Source: Bacteroidia bacterium (GTDB taxonomy: Bacteria > Bacteroidota > Bacteroidia > CAIKAF01). From it: a stretch of DNA of 64,000 nt. Positions 44,991 through 53,282 of the stretch are shown in pieces; positions within the stretch are counted from its first letter, which is position 1; each line of letters starts with the position of its first letter. A program made the translations under genes and the position numbers. The notes under the pieces were generated by a model. It saw only the letters and a list, made by a program, of their open reading frames with translations. It made no database searches and was not told where the DNA came from. The stretch is from positions 186,001 through 250,000 of the forward strand of contig JAUHWY010000002.1 in the NCBI GenBank assembly GCA_030427255.1. Direction: 5' to 3'.

Positions 44991-45753
44991 GCCCGGTCTG
45001 AAAGATTGGTTAGAGGTCAAGTTTAAGCAATTTGCCTCTCCCGACTTTATAGCTACCGACCCTATTTCTATTCCGCATCAGTTTAAGGCCAAAGAGGACC
45101 GAGAAATAGCAGGCTTTTTGACCGCAACGTTGAGCTGGGGCCAACGCCCGACGATTTTAAAAAATGCCCAACTGTTGTTGGATTGGATGGATAATGCTCC
45201 ACACGATTTTATCCTACACCATACTCAGGCAGATTTGAAGCCATTTTCCTCCTTTGTTCATAGGACCTTTAATGGCACCGATTGCTTGTTTTTCCTTAGC
45301 TGTTTACGGCAGCTTTACACAAGGTATGGATGCTTGGAACAGGTTTTTTTACAAGCCCAAGAGGGCGAAGAAGAGGATTTGGGACCGGTATGGTTTAGGT
45401 TTAGAAGGCTGTTTTGCGGTGAGCGGGAGCCGGGGCGCACCGGAAAGCATTTGCCAAATCCCTTAAAGGGGGCTGCTGCCAAACGTTGGAACATGTGGTT
45501 GCGCTGGATGGTTCGTCCGGCCATCGAAGGTGTTGACTTTGGAATTTGGAAAAAGGTTAGCCCGGCTTGCTTACATCTTCCCTTAGACTTGCACTCGGGC
45601 AAAACAGCTCGAACCTTGGGTTTGCTGCATCGAAAACAAGACGATTGGAAGGCTGTTCGTGAACTAACCTTGACCTTAAGGCATTTTGACCCTGCCGACC
45701 CTTGCAAATATGACTACGCTTTATACGGAGCAGGGGTTTTTGAACGTTTCTAA
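44983..45753 (+). CDS. TIGR02757 (DUF2400) family protein
   Basis: The 256-residue protein from MDEPGLKDW matches the TIGR02757 family: DREIAGFLTATLSWGQRPTILKNA near residues 35-56, SPACLHLPLDLHSGKTARTLGLL near residue 190, and RHFDPADPCKYDYALYGAG at the end. The family is helical, possibly related to base-excision DNA glycosylases (HhH-GPD), with unknown function. It is the last gene of the Lon-N/M61/MazG run; the earlier ATG at 44968 would overlap the upstream gene further. Confidence 0.8.
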   Translation: MDEPGLKDWLEVKFKQFASPDFIATDPISIPHQFKAKEDREIAGFLTATLSWGQRPTILKNAQLLLDWMDNAPHDFILHHTQADLKPFSSFVHRTFNGTDCLFFLSCLRQLYTRYGCLEQVFLQAQEGEEEDLGPVWFRFRRLFCGEREPGRTGKHLPNPLKGAAAKRWNMWLRWMVRPAIEGVDFGIWKKVSPACLHLPLDLHSGKTARTLGLLHRKQDDWKAVRELTLTLRHFDPADPCKYDYALYGAGVFERF

Positions 45754-45800
45754 TAGGGGTTGTTAAGTGCTGCTTGTTGAAAATAACCATTAGCAAAGCG

Positions 45801-45829
45801 TTGAAGCCTGATAAATGCCCTTACTTTTG
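45801..45829 (+). promoter_or_regulatory. Bacteroidota-type promoter (TTG-N18-TACTTTTG)
   Basis: TTG at 45801-45803 and TACTTTTG at 45822-45829 are separated by 18 bp, and the ftsK ATG follows 22 bp later. The match is good at both boxes. Confidence 0.65.
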
Positions 45830-45851
45830 ATAGGAATACCCTGTCCCCCTT

Positions 45852-48419
45852 ATGGCGGCCAAAGAGAAGAAAAGAAAGCAAACTCCCCAGAACGTTTTTC
45901 GGGATGCTCCCGAAGAAGAAGCGAAGCCAAAAGCCAAGGCTCCACGCTCAAAAGGTAGCGCCCTAAAATTGCGTCGCCCGACTTTTCTTAAAAGGTTTTG
46001 GTCAAACAGTTCCAATCGAAAGCTTAGCGGCCTTGCACTACTCGTTTTCTCTGCTTTTTTGTTTACTGCCTGCTTTGAATACCTAAGGCATTGGAAGTTT
46101 GACCAGTCGGTACTTCATCATGGTGCAGATATGGCCGAACCGCCCAGAAACAGCTTGGGTTTTTTTGGAGCTTGGCTGGCCCACCAGTGTATGTTTTACG
46201 GTTTTGGTTGGTCCTTTTTCTTGATATTCCCCCCCTTATGGCGCACAGCCCTTAGGTGGTTTACTCAAAGACCTTTGGCTTGGTTTTCTTTGCCCTCCAG
46301 CCGGTTTGTTTTTGGTATGGTTTGGCTATCGGCAGTTTTGGGACTTTTGGTGCCCGGTTTGCAAAATGGTTTAGCTGCAGGGGCTTTGGGATTAAAAATC
46401 ACTCACTTTTTCTCTTTGTATGTGGGTAGCTTAGGTACCGGCCTTTTGCTCTTGGCCTCTGCTCTGGCCTATGTGGTTTTGTACGAACCTATAGTGGCTC
46501 GATGGCTCTGGAGGTCGGCTCAAAAAGTGGGAGAAGAGATACCTGATGAAGAAGAAAGTGCTCCTCCGCCCGAAGTATATACCCACCGAAGTGCCATTCC
46601 CGAGGATTCCACCGAAGATGAGGCACATTCAGCAGAAGATATCGAAGTGTCCGAGGACGATTTGCTGGTAAGGGATGTGGCTCCTAAGGAAGAAGCTGTG
46701 GCGGAATCTCCTACTGCTGAGGGAGAAGGGGATGAAGAGCCTCAGGAGGAGGCGTTTAGCCCTCAGGAGGGAGATACGGTTTCTTTTGAAGTACCTAAAG
46801 CCCCTCCAAAAGCTCCAAAACCTGATCCCGAAGAGGACTTAACCATGGAAGTGGAAGTTGCAGAGGCCCAAGACGAAGTGGCAGATCTGAGCGTGGAAGG
46901 AAATCCTAGACAAGGGTTAGATACAAGCTATGATCCCACCTTAGATTTGAGTGGTTTTAAATTTCCACCGCTTGATTTGTTGGTAGACCATGGAAATTCG
47001 GAGCTAAAAGTGGATCAGGAAGAGCTCGAAGCCAATAAAAACCGAATTGTAGAAACGCTGCGCAACTACGGGGTAGAAATTGCGAAAATTAAAGCTACTA
47101 TTGGGCCTACGGTTACCCTATACGAAATAGTGCCGGCTCCGGGGGTGCGCATTTCAAAAATCAAAAACCTGGAAGACGATATTGCCCTGAGTTTGGCAGC
47201 TCATGGCATTCGAATTATTGCTCCTATTCCCGGAAAAGGAACCATTGGCATTGAGGTGCCCAATTCTAACCGCGCTGTGGTGGGGATGCGCAAGGTTATG
47301 CAAAGCGAAAAATTTGCCCAAACCCGATTCGATTTACCCATTGCTTTGGGTCGTACCATTTCCAACGAGGTTTATGTAGCCGATTTGGCAAAAATGCCCC
47401 ACCTGTTGGTTGCCGGTGCTACCGGCCAAGGTAAGTCGGTTGGAATTAATGCACTGCTTGTTTCCCTCTTGTACAAACGTCATCCTTCGGAGCTTAAGTT
47501 TGTGATGGTAGATCCTAAAAAGGTGGAACTTACCCTGTATGGCATTATTGAAAAGCACTACTTAGCAAAATTGCCCGACGAGGAAGAGCCCATTATTACG
47601 GACACCAAAAAAGTAATTCACACCTTGAATTCCTTGTGTATTGAGATGGACAACCGCTACGAGCTGCTTAAGACAGCCAAAGTCCGGAACCTAAAGGAAT
47701 ACAACAGTAAGTTTAAGTCCAGAAAATTGAACCCCGAGGAGGGGCATCGCTTTTTGCCCTATATCGTTTTGGTTATAGACGAATTTGCCGATTTGATTAT
47801 GACGGCAGGAAAGGAAGTGGAAATGCCCATTGCCCGAATTGCGCAGTTGGCAAGGGCCGTGGGAATTCACCTTATTATTGCTACCCAGCGGCCTTCGGTA
47901 AACATTATTACCGGAACCATTAAGGCAAACTTCCCGGCTCGTTTGGCATTTAGGGTTTCTTCTAAGGTAGATTCGCGTACCATTTTGGATGCCGGAGGGG
48001 CAGAACAGCTGATTGGGCAAGGAGATATGTTGCTTTCTTTGGGTAGCGACTTGGTACGTTTGCAATGTCCTTTTGTAGATACCCCTGAGGTTGAAGATAT
48101 TGTCCGTTTTATTGGGGAGCAACGAGGCTACCCGGAGGCCTTCTTATTGCCGGAATATGAAGGCGATGAAGAAAGTGCCAAGGGAGGCTTAGACCCATCG
48201 GAGAAAGATAGCTTGTTTAACGAGGCTGCTACCATTATTGTGCAGAGCCAACAGGGAAGTGCCTCCTTACTGCAGCGCAAGTTAAACATTGGATATAATC
48301 GGGCGGGAAGGCTCATTGACCAAATGGAAGCTGTAGGCATTGTAGGGCCAAATAGGGGAAGTAAACCCAGAGAAGTACTCATTAAAGATGAGGCCAGTTT
48401 AGATATTTATTTGGATTGA
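45852..48419 (+). CDS. ftsK: DNA translocase FtsK/SpoIIIE
   Basis: FtsK pumps DNA at the division septum to separate chromosome ends. The 855-residue protein has a basic N-terminus, then four membrane segments between about 60 and 215 (e.g. LSGLALLVFSAFLFTACFEYL). An acidic Glu/Pro-rich linker (about 225-345) leads to the motor: Walker A GATGQGKS (about 523-530) and Walker B IVLVIDEFADLI (about 639-646). The gamma winged-helix domain closes the protein (LLQRKLNIGYNRAGRLIDQMEAVGIVG). It has its own promoter and is followed by lolA, an arrangement common in Bacteroidota. Confidence 0.96.
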   Translation: MAAKEKKRKQTPQNVFRDAPEEEAKPKAKAPRSKGSALKLRRPTFLKRFWSNSSNRKLSGLALLVFSAFLFTACFEYLRHWKFDQSVLHHGADMAEPPRNSLGFFGAWLAHQCMFYGFGWSFFLIFPPLWRTALRWFTQRPLAWFSLPSSRFVFGMVWLSAVLGLLVPGLQNGLAAGALGLKITHFFSLYVGSLGTGLLLLASALAYVVLYEPIVARWLWRSAQKVGEEIPDEEESAPPPEVYTHRSAIPEDSTEDEAHSAEDIEVSEDDLLVRDVAPKEEAVAESPTAEGEGDEEPQEEAFSPQEGDTVSFEVPKAPPKAPKPDPEEDLTMEVEVAEAQDEVADLSVEGNPRQGLDTSYDPTLDLSGFKFPPLDLLVDHGNSELKVDQEELEANKNRIVETLRNYGVEIAKIKATIGPTVTLYEIVPAPGVRISKIKNLEDDIALSLAAHGIRIIAPIPGKGTIGIEVPNSNRAVVGMRKVMQSEKFAQTRFDLPIALGRTISNEVYVADLAKMPHLLVAGATGQGKSVGINALLVSLLYKRHPSELKFVMVDPKKVELTLYGIIEKHYLAKLPDEEEPIITDTKKVIHTLNSLCIEMDNRYELLKTAKVRNLKEYNSKFKSRKLNPEEGHRFLPYIVLVIDEFADLIMTAGKEVEMPIARIAQLARAVGIHLIIATQRPSVNIITGTIKANFPARLAFRVSSKVDSRTILDAGGAEQLIGQGDMLLSLGSDLVRLQCPFVDTPEVEDIVRFIGEQRGYPEAFLLPEYEGDEESAKGGLDPSEKDSLFNEAATIIVQSQQGSASLLQRKLNIGYNRAGRLIDQMEAVGIVGPNRGSKPREVLIKDEASLDIYLD

Positions 48420-48458
48420 ATCTGGGGGAGCGTTTGCCCTTGGAGGTGGAACTTTGCG

Positions 48459-48600
48459 GCAAGGATTGCAGCGGTAGCCCACAGTTTCAAGGCCTTGGTA
48501 TTTGCGGCTTGCCGGGAGCGACCATAGGAAGCTCCCCGGAAAGCCTGCAAAACCCGGCCTTGAAACGAGGACTACAAGCGAAAAGCCTGCTCGGCCGCCC
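48459..48600 (-). repeat. Structured intergenic element F
   Basis: On the minus strand the 5' half is GGCTTTTCGCTTGTAGTCCTC and the 3' half GTGGGCTACCGCTGCAATCC (GGACTA at 48569-48574 and TAGCCC at 48475-48480 on the plus strand). An 11 bp perfect stem, GTTTCAAGGCC at 48484-48494 with its complement at 48556-48566, opens the variable arm, which continues as a long imperfect hairpin. It lies 3' of ftsK and upstream of lolA. Confidence 0.75.
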
Positions 48601-48630
48601 AATCCAATATTCATGCATCTAATTTGTCTT

Positions 48631-48664
48631 TTGAATCGCTTTTCGATCAAAGACCTTACCTTTG
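48631..48664 (+). promoter_or_regulatory. Probable promoter of lolA (TTG-N23-TACCTTTG)
   Basis: TACCTTTG at 48657-48664 matches the -7 consensus, and TTG at 48631-48633 lies 23 bp upstream, at the long end of the usual spacing. The chosen lolA start is 37 bp downstream. Confidence 0.4.
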
Positions 48665-48701
48665 GAACGCTCTTTGTACTATGCAAAACAAATACGACAA
48701 G

Positions 48702-49349
48702 ATGAAGTACCTGGTATATATGGTGGTAGGGATGTGGAGCTTTTTTGGGTTTCTTGCGGAAGCTCAGAATGTTGGAGAAGCAAAGGCCCTGTTGGATAAG
48801 TTGAGTGAGAAGACTAAATCTTACGAAACGGTAGAGGTGGCATTTAGCTTTTTAGTGACCAACAAAGAGCAAGACATTCGCGAAGAACGCAAGGGCAAGC
48901 TTAAAATGAAAGGCGAAAAGTATGTCCTGGAAATGGACAGTTTGCTCATTGTTTGCAATGGAAAGCAAGTGACCAGTTACAGTCGGGAAATGAATGAGGC
49001 TCAGGTGATTCCTGTAGATGAGCTGGATGAGGACGCGCTTACCCCTGAATCTATGTTTACTATTTATGAGGAAGGGTTTAAGTCTCGAATTCGCGAAGAA
49101 AAAGTTGAGGATGGACGGAAAATCACCGTGGTGGACTTGTATCCTTTAGAACCCAAGGAAAAGGATTATACCATTGTGCGCTTGGATATTGACGAAGAAA
49201 AGTTGCGGATTACCCGCGCCGTGGTGATTGGTAAGAATGGCACCTTATACATTTACACCATTCATCAGTTTAAGCCAAACGCTCCTTTGAGCGAAGCGGA
49301 ATTTGAATTTAATGAAGCCGATTTTCCGGGAGTTACCATTATAGAGTAA
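48702..49349 (+). CDS. lolA: Outer-membrane lipoprotein carrier protein LolA-like
   Basis: LolA ferries lipoproteins across the periplasm. The 215-residue protein has a signal peptide (MKYLVYMVVGMWSFFGFLAEAQ) and the LolA-type beta-rich body: AKALLDKLSEKTKSYETVEVAFSFLV, then GKLKMKGEKYVLEMDSLLIVCNGKQVTSYSREMNEAQVI. The C-terminal strand is LSEAEFEFNEADFPGVTIIE. The start is chosen at the signal peptide; ATG at 48681 is possible and adds seven residues. It lies downstream of ftsK as in many Bacteroidota, separated by element F and a promoter-like -7 box. Confidence 0.88.
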   Translation: MKYLVYMVVGMWSFFGFLAEAQNVGEAKALLDKLSEKTKSYETVEVAFSFLVTNKEQDIREERKGKLKMKGEKYVLEMDSLLIVCNGKQVTSYSREMNEAQVIPVDELDEDALTPESMFTIYEEGFKSRIREEKVEDGRKITVVDLYPLEPKEKDYTIVRLDIDEEKLRITRAVVIGKNGTLYIYTIHQFKPNAPLSEAEFEFNEADFPGVTIIE

Positions 49350-49354
49350 ACAAA

Positions 49355-49966
49355 CTAACGGATGTTAAGGCTGAAATTCTTTTGACCTTCCAACATACCT
49401 TCCAGCTGATCTCCTGCCTCTACTTTACCTACCCCTGCCGGGGTGCCCGTAAAGATAAGGTCGCCTATTTTAAGCATAAAGTATTGGGAAATCTCCTCCA
49501 CAAGGGCCGGTATGGAAAAGAGCATATCTCCGGTAAAGCCATCCTGTACGGGTAAGCCGTTTTTCAGCAATTGAAAGCGAAGGGATTGCAAATCGCCAAA
49601 GCTTTCTGCCGGAAGTAAGTCGCCTACAAAAGCAGCGCCGTCAAATGCCTTGGCTTTTTCCCACGGGAGTCCTTTGGACTTAAGTTCTTGTTGCAGGTCG
49701 CGTGCGGTAAAGTCAATACCCAAGCCAATGCTATGGATGTAACGATGGGCAAATTTTTTTTGGATGTGTTTTCCGGCACGGCCAATGCGAAGCACGAGTT
49801 CACATTCGTAGTGAATGTCATTAGAGAAAGCGGGAATAATAAAAGGGTTGTTTTTGGGAACAAGTGCCGAATCGGGTTTAAGGAACAACACCGGTTCTTT
49901 GGGCAGTTCATTGCCTAATTCGGCAGCGTGAAGGCCGTAATTTCTGCCAACGCAAATAATTTTCAT
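49355..49966 (-). CDS. Fumarylacetoacetate hydrolase (FAH) family protein
   Basis: The 203-residue protein contains the FAH fold motifs: KIICVGRNYGLHAAELGNELPKEPVLFLKPDSALV at the start, HYECELVLRIGRAGKHI with the metal-binding Glu residues, IDFTARDLQQELKSKGLPWEKAKAFDG, and IFTGTPAGVGKVEAGD near the end. FAH proteins cleave C-C bonds of beta-diketo acids or decarboxylate oxaloacetate. Bacteroidota carry a short version with no assigned substrate. It lies downstream of the NSS transporter and MetS-like genes on the same strand and may be co-transcribed. Confidence 0.88.
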   Translation of the reverse strand: MKIICVGRNYGLHAAELGNELPKEPVLFLKPDSALVPKNNPFIIPAFSNDIHYECELVLRIGRAGKHIQKKFAHRYIHSIGLGIDFTARDLQQELKSKGLPWEKAKAFDGAAFVGDLLPAESFGDLQSLRFQLLKNGLPVQDGFTGDMLFSIPALVEEISQYFMLKIGDLIFTGTPAGVGKVEAGDQLEGMLEGQKNFSLNIR

Positions 49967-49985
49967 AGCTGCAACATATAATCGC

Positions 49986-50120
49986 TTATGCTTCTTCGCT
50001 TTCGTCGTCTGCCTGTTCGGCTTTTGGTGGCGTCTTAAGAACTTTTCGCGAAAAATAAATCAAAAGAGAAATTACGGTACCGTGGGTAAGCACCATGGTA
50101 ATCAATGCTGAAGTATTCAT
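49986..50120 (-). CDS. MetS-like NSS transporter small subunit (44 residues)
   Basis: This short gene encodes 44 residues. One membrane segment (MNTSALITMVLTHGTVISLLIYFSRKVL) is followed by a charged tail ending DESEEA. Its ATG overlaps the stop of the upstream sodium-dependent transporter (ATGA). Size, single helix, acidic tail and position match MetS, the small subunit that pairs with MetP for methionine/alanine uptake in Corynebacterium, and MetS-like proteins are annotated in Bacteroidota. The function as a transporter partner is inferred from this context. Confidence 0.75.
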   Translation of the reverse strand: MNTSALITMVLTHGTVISLLIYFSRKVLKTPPKAEQADDESEEA

Positions 50121-52099
50121 GCGCGTCCTTCTTTTTTGCGTTTGAGGTAGGCCATGTAGACCAAAAATGCGATGCCACTAAACAGAATTACCAGCAGGGT
50201 TCGCCCAATATTGGCCAACATAATTTGTTGTTCAATCAACTGGATTTGATCCGTGTGGTTTTCGCGGGCTTTTAGGTCTTCCCGGCTTTCGCCCAGTTGG
50301 GCCATAGCTTCTTTATGCAATTGAATGCGTTGGTGTTGAGCACCATTCATTACACGTTTGATAAGGCTTTCGTTGTCTAAGTTCCAACCTTTACCACTGA
50401 TGAGGTTGTTGAACTCCAGTCCCCAGTCCTGGTAGTCGTTGAGGCGGTAATTTTCTTTGGTTAGGCCGGTTTCTGAGGTTTCAATCCAGCCTCTAAAGTC
50501 TTTGATTCCGGGGAACAAGGCTTTAAAATCGTTCTTTGACATTTCTCCTTGCACCGAGTTTCCTTTGACTTTTATGTCTACAAAACCGGCTTCCTGCATT
50601 TGGTTCTGCAAGAATTCTTGCTTGGATGGGTCCTTTATATCTGCTTTGACCACCGTAATGGAAGGTGGGGTTATAAGGGAACCCACAAAAACAAACAGGA
50701 GGAGAAGTGGGGTAATGTATTTTAAGATGTATTTAAAAATGCCGGGGATGCGCATGTCGGCGCCTCGGTTGATTTCTTTCCAACCTTTGTTGATTCCAAA
50801 TACCCAAGCAAATAAGATAGCTTCTGCCAAGGCAAATACGACCAAACTTACGGTGCCGGCCCAATAGTCGTACTCATCAAAAATGGGTTGAGCCAAAAAG
50901 GAAATTTTTCCGTTTTCGTCGTAGCCACTCACATAGCCCAGCACGGTAGGCAGACCAAAGAGCAGAATGATAAGGCCAAAGCTCCAAGCGGCCACCTTAT
51001 GGGGCAGTTTAAATTCGTCTTTTACGAAGCCAATCCAAGGGGTGCCCATGGCCAGGGATGAGGTGATTCCGGCAAAGAACAAGAGGCCAAACCAGAGTAC
51101 TCCGGCAATTTTGGCCAAGACTAAACCCCATTGCTGGAACAAGAAGGGCATGGTTTGAAAGGCCATGCCAAAACCTGCGTTGTCCAATACCCAGTCGATG
51201 CCCAAGTACCCTGCTGCAATAGGAATAACAATAAGGCTTCCCAAGACTACTTCAACAAATTCGTTGGCAAAGCCTGAGGTGGTAGCATTGAGTGCAATGT
51301 CGTCTTTGGAGCGTACATAACTGGCGTAGCAGTGAATGGTGCCCATACCTAAGGAAAGGGTAAAGAAAATTTGCCCGGCGGCAGCCAACCAGACTTTAGG
51401 ATTGGCAAGGGAGTCAAATTGGGGAGTCCATAAGAAATTGATGCCCTCCCAAGCGTTGGCCTCGGGGTATTCGGGGCTTGCGGCACTGGTGCCTAAGGTG
51501 AGCCCTCGGATGGCCAAAAGTGCCCCAAAGCCAATGAGCATGGGTACTCCAATTTTGGCGACTTTTTCAACGCCTGAAAGCCCTTTGGAGAGAATATAGG
51601 TATTGAGTACTAAGCAAATCACAAAGAAAATTACTCCTTCGAAGGGAATGCCGGTGGTGGATTTGCTAACGTCTATGTAGCGTAAAAAGAAATAGGAGGT
51701 ATCGGCCTGACTTACTCCGGTAAAGGTGTCGCCAATAGAATGAAACACATAGGAAAGTGTCCAAGATTCGATGTAGCAGTAATAGGAGGCAACGGCAATA
51801 TTGGTAAAGATGCCAAAGACGCCAAAGTATTTCCAAAGCCTTTTGCGGCCAAGGGTGTCAAAGATGAATGGGGTAGAGTGGTTGCCCATTTTGCCGCCGA
51901 ATCGACCCATGCCCCATTCCATCCAGAGGAGCGGGATGCCCATAAGAAGGAAACAAATGAGGTATGGAATAATAAACGCTCCGCCGCCATTATTTACGGC
52001 TTGGACGGGAAAGCGCAGAAAATTGCCTAGACCTACGGCATTTCCTGCCATAGCCAAAATTAATCCTACGCGTGAGCCCCATTGTTCTTGTTTGGCCAT
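50117..52099 (-). CDS. Sodium-dependent neurotransmitter symporter (NSS) family transporter, MetP-like
   Basis: The 660-residue protein has the NSS/SNF signature at its N-terminus: WGSRVGLILAMAGNAVGLGNFLRFPVQAVNNGGGAFIIPYL (helix 1, unwound GNAVGLGN sodium/substrate site). About 12 membrane segments lie within residues 1-480 and one near 625-645. An unusual soluble insert of about 130 residues (about 490-620, KADIKDPSKQEFLQNQMQEAG) separates the last segments. It should take up an amino acid with sodium. The ATGA-overlapping MetS-like gene makes methionine or alanine uptake plausible. Confidence 0.88.
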   Translation of the reverse strand: MAKQEQWGSRVGLILAMAGNAVGLGNFLRFPVQAVNNGGGAFIIPYLICFLLMGIPLLWMEWGMGRFGGKMGNHSTPFIFDTLGRKRLWKYFGVFGIFTNIAVASYYCYIESWTLSYVFHSIGDTFTGVSQADTSYFFLRYIDVSKSTTGIPFEGVIFFVICLVLNTYILSKGLSGVEKVAKIGVPMLIGFGALLAIRGLTLGTSAASPEYPEANAWEGINFLWTPQFDSLANPKVWLAAAGQIFFTLSLGMGTIHCYASYVRSKDDIALNATTSGFANEFVEVVLGSLIVIPIAAGYLGIDWVLDNAGFGMAFQTMPFLFQQWGLVLAKIAGVLWFGLLFFAGITSSLAMGTPWIGFVKDEFKLPHKVAAWSFGLIILLFGLPTVLGYVSGYDENGKISFLAQPIFDEYDYWAGTVSLVVFALAEAILFAWVFGINKGWKEINRGADMRIPGIFKYILKYITPLLLLFVFVGSLITPPSITVVKADIKDPSKQEFLQNQMQEAGFVDIKVKGNSVQGEMSKNDFKALFPGIKDFRGWIETSETGLTKENYRLNDYQDWGLEFNNLISGKGWNLDNESLIKRVMNGAQHQRIQLHKEAMAQLGESREDLKARENHTDQIQLIEQQIMLANIGRTLLVILFSGIAFLVYMAYLKRKKEGRA

Positions 52100-52175
52100 A
52101 GAGTGCTAATCTTTAGGTTGCAATAGCCGAAGATACAATTCTTGAAGAAGACCCAAAGGCCAAAACGAGGAAGGA

Positions 52176-53093
52176 TTATAAGGTTTGTTGGGAAATGCTC
52201 AGCATTTGCTCCTGCACAATGGCCAAGCCTTCCTCCAATTTATGCGGGGCATAGCCCAGCTCTTTTTGGGCTTTTTCGATAACCAAACCTGTGCGGGGCG
52301 GGCGTTTTGCCGGTTGGTTTAAGCTGGAAGAATCGGTGCGGCTTAAGGTGTCTGTGCTTAGTCCAAAAAAGGCGGCGATGCGCTGGACCATGTCAAAGAC
52401 GCTCATGATTTCGGGGCCGGAGATATGGAAAACACCGCAAGGCTGCCTTTGGGCTGCGGCAATACAGGCATCGGCCAAGTCTTCGGCTAGGGTTGGGGAG
52501 CGGAATTGGTCATCGACTACCCGAATTTCTTTCTTTTCTTTCAAGGATTGGTGTGCCCAAAGTACGATGTTGCTGCGGCTCATGCGGTGGGTTAATCCAT
52601 AAACCAAGCCGGTGCGAATGATGCACCAAGGGTGTTCGAGTTGCATTACAACCTTTTCGCCTTCCCATTTGCTGTGGCCATACACACTAATGGGTTTGGG
52701 CTGGGCTGCTTCGTCGTAAGGGCCACCTTCTCCGTCAAAAATAAAGTCAGTGCTTACATGAACCAGATAAATGCCAAACCTTTGGCAAGCCTCGCACAGG
52801 TGCTTAACGGCATCTACATTGGCTCTTTGGCAAGCCTCCTGTTCGGTTTCGCATAAGTCCACCTGCGTCATGGCAGCGGTGTGAATAATGGTGTCCGGTC
52901 GTTCTTTTTCGAGCAAATCGAGTACGGCTTGCCTGTCCTCAATATCCAAACTTTGATAGTTGAGTGCGGGCAGTTCCTCTCCTCTCCAAACTCCTCTCCC
53001 TGTGGCCAAAAGTTTGTGTTCGGGTTGGTCGATAAGCTTAGCTACCAGTTTTTGTCCAAGTAAGCCATTGGCACCGGTTACCAAAATTTTCAT
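52176..53093 (-). CDS. Short-chain (extended) dehydrogenase, RmlD/dTDP-4-dehydrorhamnose reductase-like
   Basis: The 305-residue protein has an NAD(P)-binding start MKILVTGANGLLGQKLV, ALNYQSLDIEDRQAVLDLLEKERPDTIIHTAAMTQVD, and VHVSTDFIFDGEGGPYDE with YGHSKWEGE (the catalytic Tyr-x-x-x-Lys, here Y-G-H-S-K). This is the RmlD-type extended SDR pattern. No other dTDP-rhamnose genes are present, so a role in a sugar pathway cannot be concluded. The ATG at 53093 is five codons inside the longer frame, right before the Rossmann motif. Confidence 0.8.
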   Translation of the reverse strand: MKILVTGANGLLGQKLVAKLIDQPEHKLLATGRGVWRGEELPALNYQSLDIEDRQAVLDLLEKERPDTIIHTAAMTQVDLCETEQEACQRANVDAVKHLCEACQRFGIYLVHVSTDFIFDGEGGPYDEAAQPKPISVYGHSKWEGEKVVMQLEHPWCIIRTGLVYGLTHRMSRSNIVLWAHQSLKEKKEIRVVDDQFRSPTLAEDLADACIAAAQRQPCGVFHISGPEIMSVFDMVQRIAAFFGLSTDTLSRTDSSSLNQPAKRPPRTGLVIEKAQKELGYAPHKLEEGLAIVQEQMLSISQQTL

Positions 53094-53282
53094 GCACAAT
53101 ATTAGCACCTTTTGCCCAAAAACAGGCCTTTTTTATGGTTGTAATTCGATTAAATTATCCCTGTTTTCTAATGTATGGGACTGCAGTTTGCAGGATATTC
53201 TGCCCCTGGTTCCATGCCGACTCTAGCGTCATGATTGCTTTATGGCCCTATTTTAGAGCAAACATCTGTTGCATAGGAAGGG

